From contig CALXUY010000079.1 in the NCBI GenBank assembly GCA_944391805.1, positions 1-50,239 of the forward strand: DNA of 50,239 nt. Direction: 5' to 3'. The notes beneath the pieces are model-generated. The model did no database searches. It saw nothing but the letters and a program-made list of their open reading frames with translations, and was not told where the DNA came from. Numbering within the stretch: position 1 is the first letter of the stretch; each line of letters starts with the position of its first letter. The stretch is from an uncultured Clostridia bacterium (lineage in GTDB: Bacteria > Bacillota > Clostridia > Oscillospirales > CAG-272). Shown piece by piece: positions 23,236-31,119 of the stretch. The position numbers and the translations under genes are program-made.

Positions 23236-23856
23236 TTACCTTTCCTGCTGCAGGGTGTAGTGTACGTCGAAGGCCTTTTCCTCATCGGTGAACTTGTGCA
23301 GCGTGTTGATGACCTCTCCGTTGTTCCATTTGCGGTCGACCACATCCTCGGTGGTGCCCATAACCGTGATGTTGAGCTGACGGCGGCGTGCTCTGACCTG
23401 ATCCCAGTCGATAAAGTAGATATGCGCGAACTCTCCGCCGTCCAGAACTCCGTCCTTGATCGTCATGGTCTCGCTCCGCCCGAAAAAGACCGAGCGCAGA
23501 TGCCCGTCGGTATTCATACTGGTAAAATCGCCCGGCTCGTTGACATACCGCCCGAACTGCGCATGAATCGGCCCCGGATGACGGTACTGATGCTCCTCCC
23601 GGAAGTCGGGCACCAGCTTGCGCATGATGTCCAGCAGATCGTGCTGAAGGTACTCGAGGTCGAACGAATCGATGTCGTGCGAGCACTCCTGCACCATCAC
23701 CGAGCAGGTTGTGTGGTGGGACGCAATGCAGCAGGTCCCGTTCTTCACCCCGGACGCCTGCACGATTTCCAGTACCTCCTTTGAAACATCGTGAAAGGTG
23801 GGGATCCATCCCCGGGACTGCAGCTCCAGCTCCTTTTGATATACCTTGAATTCCAT
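23236..23856 (-). CDS. YjbQ family protein (paralogue 2, longer)
   Basis: This 206-aa protein carries the same conserved elements as its neighbour: CIASHHTTCSVMVQECSHDI, YRHPGPIHAQF, DGHLRSVFFG and HIYFIDWDQVRARRRQLN. It has about 40 additional residues at the C-terminus (DRKWNNGEVINTLHKFTDEE and following), which the standard YjbQ protein lacks. AAAGGAG lies 8 bases before ATG 23856. It ends only 4 bases before the TIM homologue. The two YjbQ copies differ clearly, so they are not a recent duplication. A heteromer with the shorter copy is possible. Confidence 0.88.
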   Translation of the reverse strand: MEFKVYQKELELQSRGWIPTFHDVSKEVLEIVQASGVKNGTCCIASHHTTCSVMVQECSHDIDSFDLEYLQHDLLDIMRKLVPDFREEHQYRHPGPIHAQFGRYVNEPGDFTSMNTDGHLRSVFFGRSETMTIKDGVLDGGEFAHIYFIDWDQVRARRRQLNITVMGTTEDVVDRKWNNGEVINTLHKFTDEEKAFDVHYTLQQER

Positions 23857-23898
23857 TGTTTTTTCTCCTTTCATCGTAGAAATTGAGCAGATTTTGAA

Positions 23899-25350
23899 TT
23901 ATGGATGGATCAGGGCTTGATAGCGCTGATATTTTTGTTGATAAAAAGCCGTGTTTTCAGGATCCGGAATATCCCGGCAGGAAATGCGCGACATCCGCCC
24001 GGCCGTTTCCGAAAGCGACGGATATATACCGATACCGCAGACGGCAAGCATGGCCGCCCCCACACAGCAGGTATCCGGCTCGTCGGTAACGAGAATTTCG
24101 CACCCGGCCACATCCCGCACAAGCCCTCGCCAAAGCCGGCTGTGCGCGGTTCTCCCGGTCATATACAGCCGGCGCACCGGGCAGCCGAGCCGCCGGTATT
24201 CCTCCAGCACCGTACGGACCTCAAAGGCAACCCCTTCCATCAGGGCGCGCGCGATGTCATAGCGGTCGTGCGCGAGCTTCAGCCCGATCAGCCGCGAGGG
24301 GGTGTTGGGATCGGCATGCGGGAAGCCCGCGCCCCCAAGATAGGGGGCAAAGAAGAGGTCGGCCGCGTGATCCCGCCGCAAAGCGGCTCCCTCGTCCAAA
24401 GAAGCGTAGTCCTCTCCAATGAGATTTTTATACCACTTGAGCACTGAACCGGCGCTGACCAGCGATGCCATTGCTCCGCAAAGTCCTTTGACCGGATGGA
24501 TACCCGGTGAGACATAGGTATCCGAGGTGATCAGCCGATCGGTTACGCCCAGCACCACCCATGCCGTTCCGGTTGCCACCAGCATGTCGCCCACCGACAC
24601 CGCGCCGGCTCCCAGCGACGCGCAGTACTGATCGTGCGCACCGTTGTACACCCGCACCCCGGTGTGCAGCCCCAAATCCCGTGCGGCGGCTTCGGTCAGG
24701 CAGCCGATTTCACAGCCCGCCGGCAGAATCTGCGGCAGTTGAGACACGGAAATGCCCAGAAACGACAGAATCCTCTGGTCATACCGTCCCTCCCGGATGT
24801 GATACAGGATCCGGATGGCGGCATTGCTCGGATCGCTGACATTCCTGCCGGTCAGGCGCATATTCATGTATTCCAGCGTGGTGACAAACGATGCTGTACG
24901 CGCGAAAATCTCCGGCCGATGCCTGCGGAGCCAGAGGATCTTGGCACAATCGTAAGCCGCGCCGGGCTTCCAGCCAGATGCTCGATACAGCTCCTCGGTG
25001 CCGATGGCCGCGCAGAGCTCGTCCGCCTCGGCGGCAGCGCGCTGATCCATCCAGGTCATCACATTGGTCAGCGGCGCAAAATTCCGGTCCACCGCCAGCA
25101 TGCTCCCCCCTTGCGTGGAAAGCGAAACCGCCTCGATGGCGCTGCCCGGAACCCCTGAAGCCGCGCAGGCCTCCCGTACTGCCCCCTTTGCCGCCTCATA
25201 CCAATCCTGCGCGCGCTGCTCCACCTCGCCGTGCTCCCCAAACATCAGCTCATATTCCCGGTAGCCTTTGCCGTGAATGCATCCGCTCTCGTCACACACA
25301 ACGGCCTTGGTGCCGGTGGTGCCGACGTCCAGCCCGATTACATAACGCAT
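23899..25350 (-). CDS. FGGY family carbohydrate kinase
   Basis: This 483-aa kinase has the N-terminal phosphate loop GLDVGTTGTKAVV and the signature region NVMTWMDQRAAAEADEL. The catalytic Asp lies in YNGAHDQYCASLGAGAVSVG, near residue 230. The C-terminal ATP-site motif is RLYMTGRTAHSRLWRGLVRD. The length is close to xylulokinase (about 490 aa). It should phosphorylate a ketose or polyol. The position between a hydroxyacid dehydrogenase and the YjbQ/TIM/aldolase genes fits an isomerase-kinase-aldolase route. AAGAGGG lies before the ATG. Confidence 0.92.
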   Translation of the reverse strand: MRYVIGLDVGTTGTKAVVCDESGCIHGKGYREYELMFGEHGEVEQRAQDWYEAAKGAVREACAASGVPGSAIEAVSLSTQGGSMLAVDRNFAPLTNVMTWMDQRAAAEADELCAAIGTEELYRASGWKPGAAYDCAKILWLRRHRPEIFARTASFVTTLEYMNMRLTGRNVSDPSNAAIRILYHIREGRYDQRILSFLGISVSQLPQILPAGCEIGCLTEAAARDLGLHTGVRVYNGAHDQYCASLGAGAVSVGDMLVATGTAWVVLGVTDRLITSDTYVSPGIHPVKGLCGAMASLVSAGSVLKWYKNLIGEDYASLDEGAALRRDHAADLFFAPYLGGAGFPHADPNTPSRLIGLKLAHDRYDIARALMEGVAFEVRTVLEEYRRLGCPVRRLYMTGRTAHSRLWRGLVRDVAGCEILVTDEPDTCCVGAAMLAVCGIGIYPSLSETAGRMSRISCRDIPDPENTAFYQQKYQRYQALIHP

Positions 25351-25370
25351 ACGGCCCTCTTTTCCGCCGC

Positions 25371-26381
25371 TCAGGTGGAGGCCCGATCCGACATGTGGGA
25401 GGCGTATTCGCGCGTGATCTCCATGTGCAGCGCTTCCCCGCGTTCCAGCCGCTCAATGTCATCGATGAGCGCCATGGCAATCATCCAGCGGCGGTCAAAG
25501 GTCGGGCCGCCCATGTGCGGAATGCTGTAGACGTTGGGCAGACTGCGCAGCTCGCTGTCGGCCGGCAGAGGCTCCTGCTCGTACACATCAAGCACCGCCT
25601 TGATTCTGCCCCGCTTCAGCTCGGCGACCAGCGCCTGTTCGTCGATCACAGGGCCTCTGGCCGTGTTGATGAGCAGGGCGCCGTCCGGCATCATTTCCAG
25701 CAGACGTCGGTTCACCAGATGATAATAGGATTTTGTCATACCACAGTGCAGCGAGACAATTTTGCAGGTCCGGAAAATTTCCTCCAGCGATGCGGTTGTA
25801 AAACCATACTCCTGCTGAACCTCGGACGTGAGATAAGGCTTTTCGAGCACCTTGAATTTCAGCCGGAAGGCCTTGCCCATGCGGAACAGATGCCGGGAGG
25901 TCATGCCGAAGCCGATGACGCCGACCGTCTGGTCGAGCAGCCCCTCCCACACCTCACCGGCGTGATACCAATCCCCGCTGCGGGTGCGGTCAATAAACTC
26001 GGGAATGCGGCGAAGAGACGCAAGCGCGTAGGCAATGACAGATTCCGCCACCGACTCGGCATACATTTCGTTTCCGCTGATGACGCGGATCCCTCTTTCG
26101 TATGCCTCATCCGACATCACAGGCGTGACCGACCCGCCCGTGTGCGCGATGAGACGAAGAGTGTCGTTTCCCTCAAGCACCGTTTCGTCAAACAGACCGG
26201 TTCCCCAGCCCGTCAGGGCAATATCCTTGCCTCGCAGGCGCTCCTTCAGCTCTTCCGGAGTAAAGTTTCGCTCCATGGTGTTGTATTCCACCTCGGCCAC
26301 CGACTCCAGACGCTCGCGCACCTGCAGAGGAAGAAAGCTCTCGCGAACCTCTCCTACCGGCATCGTAACCAATATTTTCAT
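25371..26381 (-). CDS. D-isomer-specific 2-hydroxyacid dehydrogenase
   Basis: This 336-aa NAD(P)-dependent enzyme has a Rossmann domain with GVIGFGMTSRHLFRMGKAF (about residues 157-175). The catalytic triad residues are Arg in LINTARGPVID, Glu in VLDVYEQEPLP and His in SIPHMGGPTF. The class includes phosphoglycerate, glyoxylate/hydroxypyruvate and D-lactate dehydrogenases. Note GFGMTSR in place of the usual GxGxIG/AR. ATG 26381 has AGGATAAGTG upstream; the codon before it is GTG. It may reduce a 2-keto acid released from the glycan pathway. Confidence 0.92.
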   Translation of the reverse strand: MKILVTMPVGEVRESFLPLQVRERLESVAEVEYNTMERNFTPEELKERLRGKDIALTGWGTGLFDETVLEGNDTLRLIAHTGGSVTPVMSDEAYERGIRVISGNEMYAESVAESVIAYALASLRRIPEFIDRTRSGDWYHAGEVWEGLLDQTVGVIGFGMTSRHLFRMGKAFRLKFKVLEKPYLTSEVQQEYGFTTASLEEIFRTCKIVSLHCGMTKSYYHLVNRRLLEMMPDGALLINTARGPVIDEQALVAELKRGRIKAVLDVYEQEPLPADSELRSLPNVYSIPHMGGPTFDRRWMIAMALIDDIERLERGEALHMEITREYASHMSDRAST

Positions 26382-26422
26382 CACTTATCCTTTCCGGACA
26401 CAGCGGAGGCGTCCGTTTTCGT

Positions 26423-27058
26423 TTATTTCTTCAGATAACTCCGGATCCCGGCCTTAACAATCTCCTTATGTGAGATCAGAAAGTCGGAATGATTCAGATC
26501 GACTCTCAGAATCACCGGCAGGGTGTAGCAGTTGGAAAAATAGGAAAACGCTCCGGTAATCAATGCAAACACCACCATTTTGCTGTTGGCATTTTCATTG
26601 AAAATCCCCTGCTCCCTGCCCTTCCGGACAGCCTCGCGAACGCACTCAATAATGGGCGTTTTGACGCTGCCCAGATCGGCATTGTGTTTGACCGAGCGCC
26701 CTTCATTGAGATTCTCCCACATGATAATTTTGACAAAATCGGGGTGCCCGATCAGAAAATCAAAATATCTGTCCACAATGGTATCGATCAGCTCGCCTGG
26801 ATCGGTATAGTTCTGAATAATCTCGGCCTCTATTTGGGAAAGCACCTGATACTCATGCGCAAGCACGGCTTCATACAAGCCCTCCTTGGAATCGTAATAC
26901 TGATAGATCATGCCTTTGTTGCAGCCCGCCATTTCTGAAATTGCGTCCACCCGCGCCCCGGCAAAGCCCTTTTCGGCAAACTCGGCAATGGCGGCGTTCA
27001 GGATATTGGCTTTGGTGCGTTCGGCGTTTCTTTCCAGCGGTCTTGTTCTCACTGCCAT
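26423..27058 (-). CDS. TetR family transcriptional regulator
   Basis: The protein is 211 aa. The N-terminal helix-turn-helix reads ERTKANILNAAIAEFAEKGF, then VDAISEMAGCNKGMIYQYYD, a textbook TetR pattern. The C-terminal helical ligand domain (about 70-211) is unassigned. Its ATG shares the A of the TGA of the epimerase gene, so translation is probably coupled. As the only dedicated regulator in the 19-37 kb region, it is the best candidate to control that operon. Possible operators with GGTTA half-sites are at 37571 and 46182. Confidence 0.93.
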   Translation of the reverse strand: MAVRTRPLERNAERTKANILNAAIAEFAEKGFAGARVDAISEMAGCNKGMIYQYYDSKEGLYEAVLAHEYQVLSQIEAEIIQNYTDPGELIDTIVDRYFDFLIGHPDFVKIIMWENLNEGRSVKHNADLGSVKTPIIECVREAVRKGREQGIFNENANSKMVVFALITGAFSYFSNCYTLPVILRVDLNHSDFLISHKEIVKAGIRSYLKK

Positions 27059-28074
27059 CAGTATTTCCCGTTTCTGGCCTCAAAGTGGGTAGGCTTATTC
27101 AGCGTTCCGCATTTGCTCTTCATCCAGTCGATCTGCATATCGATCAGTTGTCCCGCCGAGAACGCCGGATATCCAAATGTCTCGGTGCACCGCATGGTGT
27201 TCACGAGGTATGCGTCGTTCTGAGGTATTCCCTCAAATACCGGCTCGATTCCAAGCCCCTTGCCGATGCGCTCGGCCGCATATCTGACCGAAATCACCTC
27301 GGGACCGGAGATGTTCATTTTGACCGCAGGCGAGTCGGCATACAGCAGCGCGCGGATTGCATACTCGTTTGCGCTTCCCTGCCAGATGTAGTTCACGCAG
27401 GCATTGCCCAGTTGAATGGGTGTTCCATTCTGAATATTGGTGGCAATGTCGCACAGCACACCGTAGTTCAGCGCAATGGCAAAGCAAAGCCGATAAAGAA
27501 AGACTTTGGTACCGTATTTGTTGGCGGCATATTCAAAAGCCCGCTCCCTTGCCAGACAGCTCATAGGATACTCTCCGCAGGGAACAACCGGGTCGCTCTC
27601 GCAGGAGCCTCCCTGACAGGCGGGAGAAATGGCATAAATATTGGCCGAAGAAAACGCAACAATGCGGGAGTTCCTGTACTTTTCCGCCACAAAGGCCGAA
27701 AGCGTGGCGTTCATGCCCCACGTTTCCCATTCGTGCCCCTCGGTCCCGAATTTTCTGCCGGCCATATAGATCACATTCGGAGCCTCAGGCAAGCGGGCAA
27801 GCTCCTCCGGGTTCTGCAGATCGGCGCGGATGATTTCCACACCGTTTTCCTCCAGCTCCCGCATGGAATCGGCCGAGCTGAAGCGGGAAACCGCAATCAC
27901 ACGCTTGGAAATTCCCGCCGCACGGACTGCTTTTGCAGCCAGCACACAGAGTGAGGGCCCCATCTTTCCTCCCGCTCCAAGCACGATGATGTCGCCCTCG
28001 ATGCGTTTGATATCCTCAATCAGCTTCTGAGAAGGTGCTGTCAGCATCTGCTGCAATATTTCTTCATTTAACAC
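27058..28074 (-). CDS. NAD-dependent epimerase/dehydratase family protein
   Basis: This 338-aa extended short-chain dehydrogenase has a Rossmann loop IIVLGAGGKMGPSLCV near residue 35. AFSSANIYAISP supplies the Ser and Tyr region, and the C-terminal part has MNISGPEVISVRY. The helix that usually contains Tyr-x-x-x-Lys reads EYPMSCLARERAFEY, so Lys is replaced by Cys; the mechanism may differ. The start is a GTG at 28074 with AAGGA 10 bases upstream. It may act on a nucleotide sugar or a sugar acid, but the altered motif makes this uncertain. Confidence 0.82.
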   Translation of the reverse strand: MLNEEILQQMLTAPSQKLIEDIKRIEGDIIVLGAGGKMGPSLCVLAAKAVRAAGISKRVIAVSRFSSADSMRELEENGVEIIRADLQNPEELARLPEAPNVIYMAGRKFGTEGHEWETWGMNATLSAFVAEKYRNSRIVAFSSANIYAISPACQGGSCESDPVVPCGEYPMSCLARERAFEYAANKYGTKVFLYRLCFAIALNYGVLCDIATNIQNGTPIQLGNACVNYIWQGSANEYAIRALLYADSPAVKMNISGPEVISVRYAAERIGKGLGIEPVFEGIPQNDAYLVNTMRCTETFGYPAFSAGQLIDMQIDWMKSKCGTLNKPTHFEARNGKY

Positions 28075-28237
28075 AACTGTTCATTCCTTTCTGTAACTGC
28101 AGGCAATCCCGCGCAATTCCGATGATGCGCCGCCTGCGGATTTCTTTTCCGCCAAACAACCCCAATTACCCGAGACCGTCAAACAGCAAAGTTCATTTGC
28201 CGGAGATCGGTTCAGTTTAGCGAAAAAGCATAATTCA

Positions 28238-29539
28238 TCAAAACGCCAACCGTGATTGGGGCTGCTCCGCCTCGGAAGGCGATTGTACAAATTCCTCCCG
28301 GATCCGGCATGCGTTCTGTGCACGGTCCGCCAGCAGATCTATGACGGTAGCCGTGAGAATTTTGACCGGCAATATATGCGTGATCTCGTCGTCGACGCTG
28401 CGAAATTCGGCACTGTGCGCCCCCCCGCAGTAGCCGCCGAAGGTTGGCTGAATGGCGGGAAGCTCCAGACTCAGATCCCCCATATCGGTGGAACCGACCA
28501 TATCCACTCCGTGATAAATCCGATTTCCATCCAAAAAGAGCTTTGCATTCTCCTCAAACAGCGCTCCGAGCTGCCGGTTCTGCTGTAACGGGGCGTATCC
28601 GCCCACATCGGTGATTTCAACCTGTGCCCCCACGGCATATGCGGCGCCCCGGATGGCCCTGTCCACCTTAGCGCAGGCGTCCTCGACCGCCGAGGGGGTT
28701 GCCCCCCTCACATAGGTCTCCATTGTCACATCGGCGGGAACAATGTTGACCAGATCCCCGCCGTGCGTGATGATCGGGTGCACCCGGATTTTGTCCTCGT
28801 CACGGAAGGTCTCGCGCATGGCATGAATGCACATGATGGCAGCCATGGCTGCGTTCAGGGCATTGATTCCCTCGTAGGGCGCGCCTCCCGCGTGCGCCGC
28901 CTTGCCGATGAAGCGGATCTTTTTGGCCACAAAGCCAAGGCTGCGGCAATCGATGAAGCAGGCCGCCTCCGGGCAGTTCGGCTGGGAGTGCACCATCATG
29001 GCGCAGGAAACATCCCGGAAAAAGCCGGATGCGATCAGCTCCTGTTTTCCGCTGAGTTTTTGAATCCGCCCTTCTTCCTTTAGCTTCCGGCGATAATCCA
29101 GATCGACGAACTCCTCCGCCGGAACGGCAAGGAAGGTCACATTTCCGTCCAGCTCCCGGGCAATGCCGCTGTTTTTGATCGCATCGGCACAGCCGAGAAG
29201 CTGGGCGATCTGAATATTGTGCCCGCAGGTGTGTGCCGCTCCGGTGGCGGGATCCGCGTATGGGCAGTCCGGTGTGAGCACAGCGTCCAACTCTCCGATC
29301 AGACAGACGTTCTCTCCGCCCGCCCTGGGGCGGAGCGCGGAGGCAACGCCGGTATACGCCACATTCCGCACATCCGCCAGAGAAAGCCGTTCCATTTCCT
29401 GTTTGACATAGGCAGATGTACGCTGCTCCCGGTAGCCCAGTTCAGGCATACCTTCCACAGTTTTTCCGTGACGAATGATGGTCTCCCGGATGCTGTCGAT
29501 ATAGGCAAACGCACGCCGCTTCAGTTCTGTTCTCCCCAT
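28238..29539 (-). CDS. M20 family amidohydrolase (AbgB/p-aminobenzoyl-glutamate hydrolase-like)
   Basis: This 433-aa zinc peptidase-fold enzyme has GMPELGYREQRTSAYV at the start, metal ligands in GAAHTCGHNIQIAQLLG, the Glu in AVPAEEFVD, a dimerisation domain with GKAAHAGGAPYEGINALNAA, and the His in GGAHSAEF. Family relatives cleave N-acyl or N-aroyl amino acids. GAGGAG precedes the ATG. The neighbours are glycan catabolism genes, so an N-acylated sugar or a conjugate may be the substrate, which is inference. A 163-base gap without a clear feature separates it from the epimerase gene. Confidence 0.9.
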   Translation of the reverse strand: MGRTELKRRAFAYIDSIRETIIRHGKTVEGMPELGYREQRTSAYVKQEMERLSLADVRNVAYTGVASALRPRAGGENVCLIGELDAVLTPDCPYADPATGAAHTCGHNIQIAQLLGCADAIKNSGIARELDGNVTFLAVPAEEFVDLDYRRKLKEEGRIQKLSGKQELIASGFFRDVSCAMMVHSQPNCPEAACFIDCRSLGFVAKKIRFIGKAAHAGGAPYEGINALNAAMAAIMCIHAMRETFRDEDKIRVHPIITHGGDLVNIVPADVTMETYVRGATPSAVEDACAKVDRAIRGAAYAVGAQVEITDVGGYAPLQQNRQLGALFEENAKLFLDGNRIYHGVDMVGSTDMGDLSLELPAIQPTFGGYCGGAHSAEFRSVDDEITHILPVKILTATVIDLLADRAQNACRIREEFVQSPSEAEQPQSRLAF

Positions 29540-29561
29540 GCTGACGGCTCCTCTCGACCGC

Positions 29562-31040
29562 TTACGGCAAGGCCTGAATTTTGCGCTTGAAGTTGTCCAT
29601 CAGTGTCTGCATCCGATCCTGCTGAGAGGAGAGCTGATCGCTGATGTTGTTCTTTTCTCCAATGGGCGTTGGGAACGGAGTGGCCATTTCAGAGCTGAAC
29701 TGTGCGCCGAAATTGCTGGTGATCGAGGACACAATCAGATCCAGCATTTCTACCGCCTCGGGCGTTTTCTGGTTACGGTATTTCACAGTATCGTAATAGT
29801 CCAGCGTCACATCACGGTAGGTCAAAAAGCACAGCATCTCCGCCACCGCGCCGGCAGCCTCCTGGCGGGGGGAATACGCGAACACAGAAAGCTGGGAATG
29901 TACGGCCTCAGAGGCCACGGAATAGCTGTTTTGAGAGCTGTCATATTTTGGAAGAGGAATGACGCCGTATTCCCGTTCCAGCCCGCGGAGAATGCCCGCA
30001 TAGTTGAGCAGCTCGGTGATGAAAATCACACGCCCGTTCTGGAACATGCTGCGGCAGTCCTCCCGCGCGGCGTCATTGTTCCCGTTCACATATACGCCCT
30101 CGTTGTCGTGCAAAAAGGTGTAAAAATCATCATAGATATTGACATTTCGTTCACTGTTGAAATTCAGGGTGATTCTGCCGTCGTCCTCCTTGGTTGTCAC
30201 GCTCACGCCGAATGCAGTTTGGAATCCGTCGCGTCCGCTGGCAAACGCGGGAGAAACCATTCCGAAAAGATCGCCGCTGTCCTTCGCGGAGTCGCCGTTG
30301 TTATCCACATAAACATCCTTGACAAAGCTGGAAAGCAGGTCAAGCGTCCAGTCTCCGCTGCGCACAATATCATAAATATCCTGATCCGGTACGAGATCGC
30401 GGAAATTTGCCGTGTCAAAGAACATGACAAACGCACTGTCGATCATCGAGAGCATCAGCTCTCCCTCGGTCATATACAGCTTACCTGCATAAGAGCACTC
30501 GTCATTGAAGTTGCCGTTCCACCAATCGGCCCCCAGATCAAGATAAGGCACATTATAAAGATTGGCAAAATAGCCCTCTACCATCAAAGGAGTCAGTGAA
30601 TAGTTCGGCCCCATAACAAGATCGTACAAATCGTTACCGGAGAGCTGCCTGTTGTTGCGGATGGTACTGATAAACGAATCCTTTTGCGCAAAGGTGCCGG
30701 GCAGCCTCTGAAATTGGAAAGCCACGTTCAGTGTATCCTGCACAGAGGTATTGCGCCTGGCAATTTCGGTTGCGAGCACATCTACCGTATTGGCATCGGG
30801 GTCGATTTCAAATGCAATGTCGTCGCGGTCCCTGATCACAATGTTGATACTGGAATTGTCAAAATCCAGTCCCTCTGGCAGGCTGCTGACCGCGTTTGAC
30901 CGGTCGTCATCACCCGTACCGCTCACGTTGTTGCCGCCGGTGGTATCAGTGGTGCCCCCGCCGTTTTCCTCTTTGTTTCCGCAGCTCACCATCGGGATGG
31001 CAAGACAGATTGCAAGCAATAAAACGATCAGTTTTTTCAT
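29562..31040 (-). CDS. Extracellular solute-binding lipoprotein (second)
   Basis: This 492-aa lipoprotein has the signal peptide MKKLIVLLLAICLAIPMVSC, with lipobox MVSC. A Gly/Thr/Asn linker leads to the binding domain. Recognisable pieces are NGNFNDECSYAGKLYMTEGE, FVMFFDTANFRDLVPDQDIY and YGVIPLPKYDSSQNSY, as in family 1 sugar-binding proteins. It sits between the M20 enzyme and the intracellular lyase in one run of same-strand genes, so it should capture the substrate of that pathway. As with the protein at 16458, no permease is adjacent. Confidence 0.86.
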   Translation of the reverse strand: MKKLIVLLLAICLAIPMVSCGNKEENGGGTTDTTGGNNVSGTGDDDRSNAVSSLPEGLDFDNSSINIVIRDRDDIAFEIDPDANTVDVLATEIARRNTSVQDTLNVAFQFQRLPGTFAQKDSFISTIRNNRQLSGNDLYDLVMGPNYSLTPLMVEGYFANLYNVPYLDLGADWWNGNFNDECSYAGKLYMTEGELMLSMIDSAFVMFFDTANFRDLVPDQDIYDIVRSGDWTLDLLSSFVKDVYVDNNGDSAKDSGDLFGMVSPAFASGRDGFQTAFGVSVTTKEDDGRITLNFNSERNVNIYDDFYTFLHDNEGVYVNGNNDAAREDCRSMFQNGRVIFITELLNYAGILRGLEREYGVIPLPKYDSSQNSYSVASEAVHSQLSVFAYSPRQEAAGAVAEMLCFLTYRDVTLDYYDTVKYRNQKTPEAVEMLDLIVSSITSNFGAQFSSEMATPFPTPIGEKNNISDQLSSQQDRMQTLMDNFKRKIQALP

Positions 31041-31119
31041 CTTCTTTCCCTTCTTTCAATTCAGAGTATTTGAATAATTGGCAACGCGGATGGATTCATT
31101 TTGCGATCTGCCGTGCCGT

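Noticed and set aside
22011..23856. YjbQ genes as part of thiamine biosynthesis
   Set aside because: No thi gene and no TPP riboswitch are near. The family name reflects a weak side activity, and the context is sugar metabolism.
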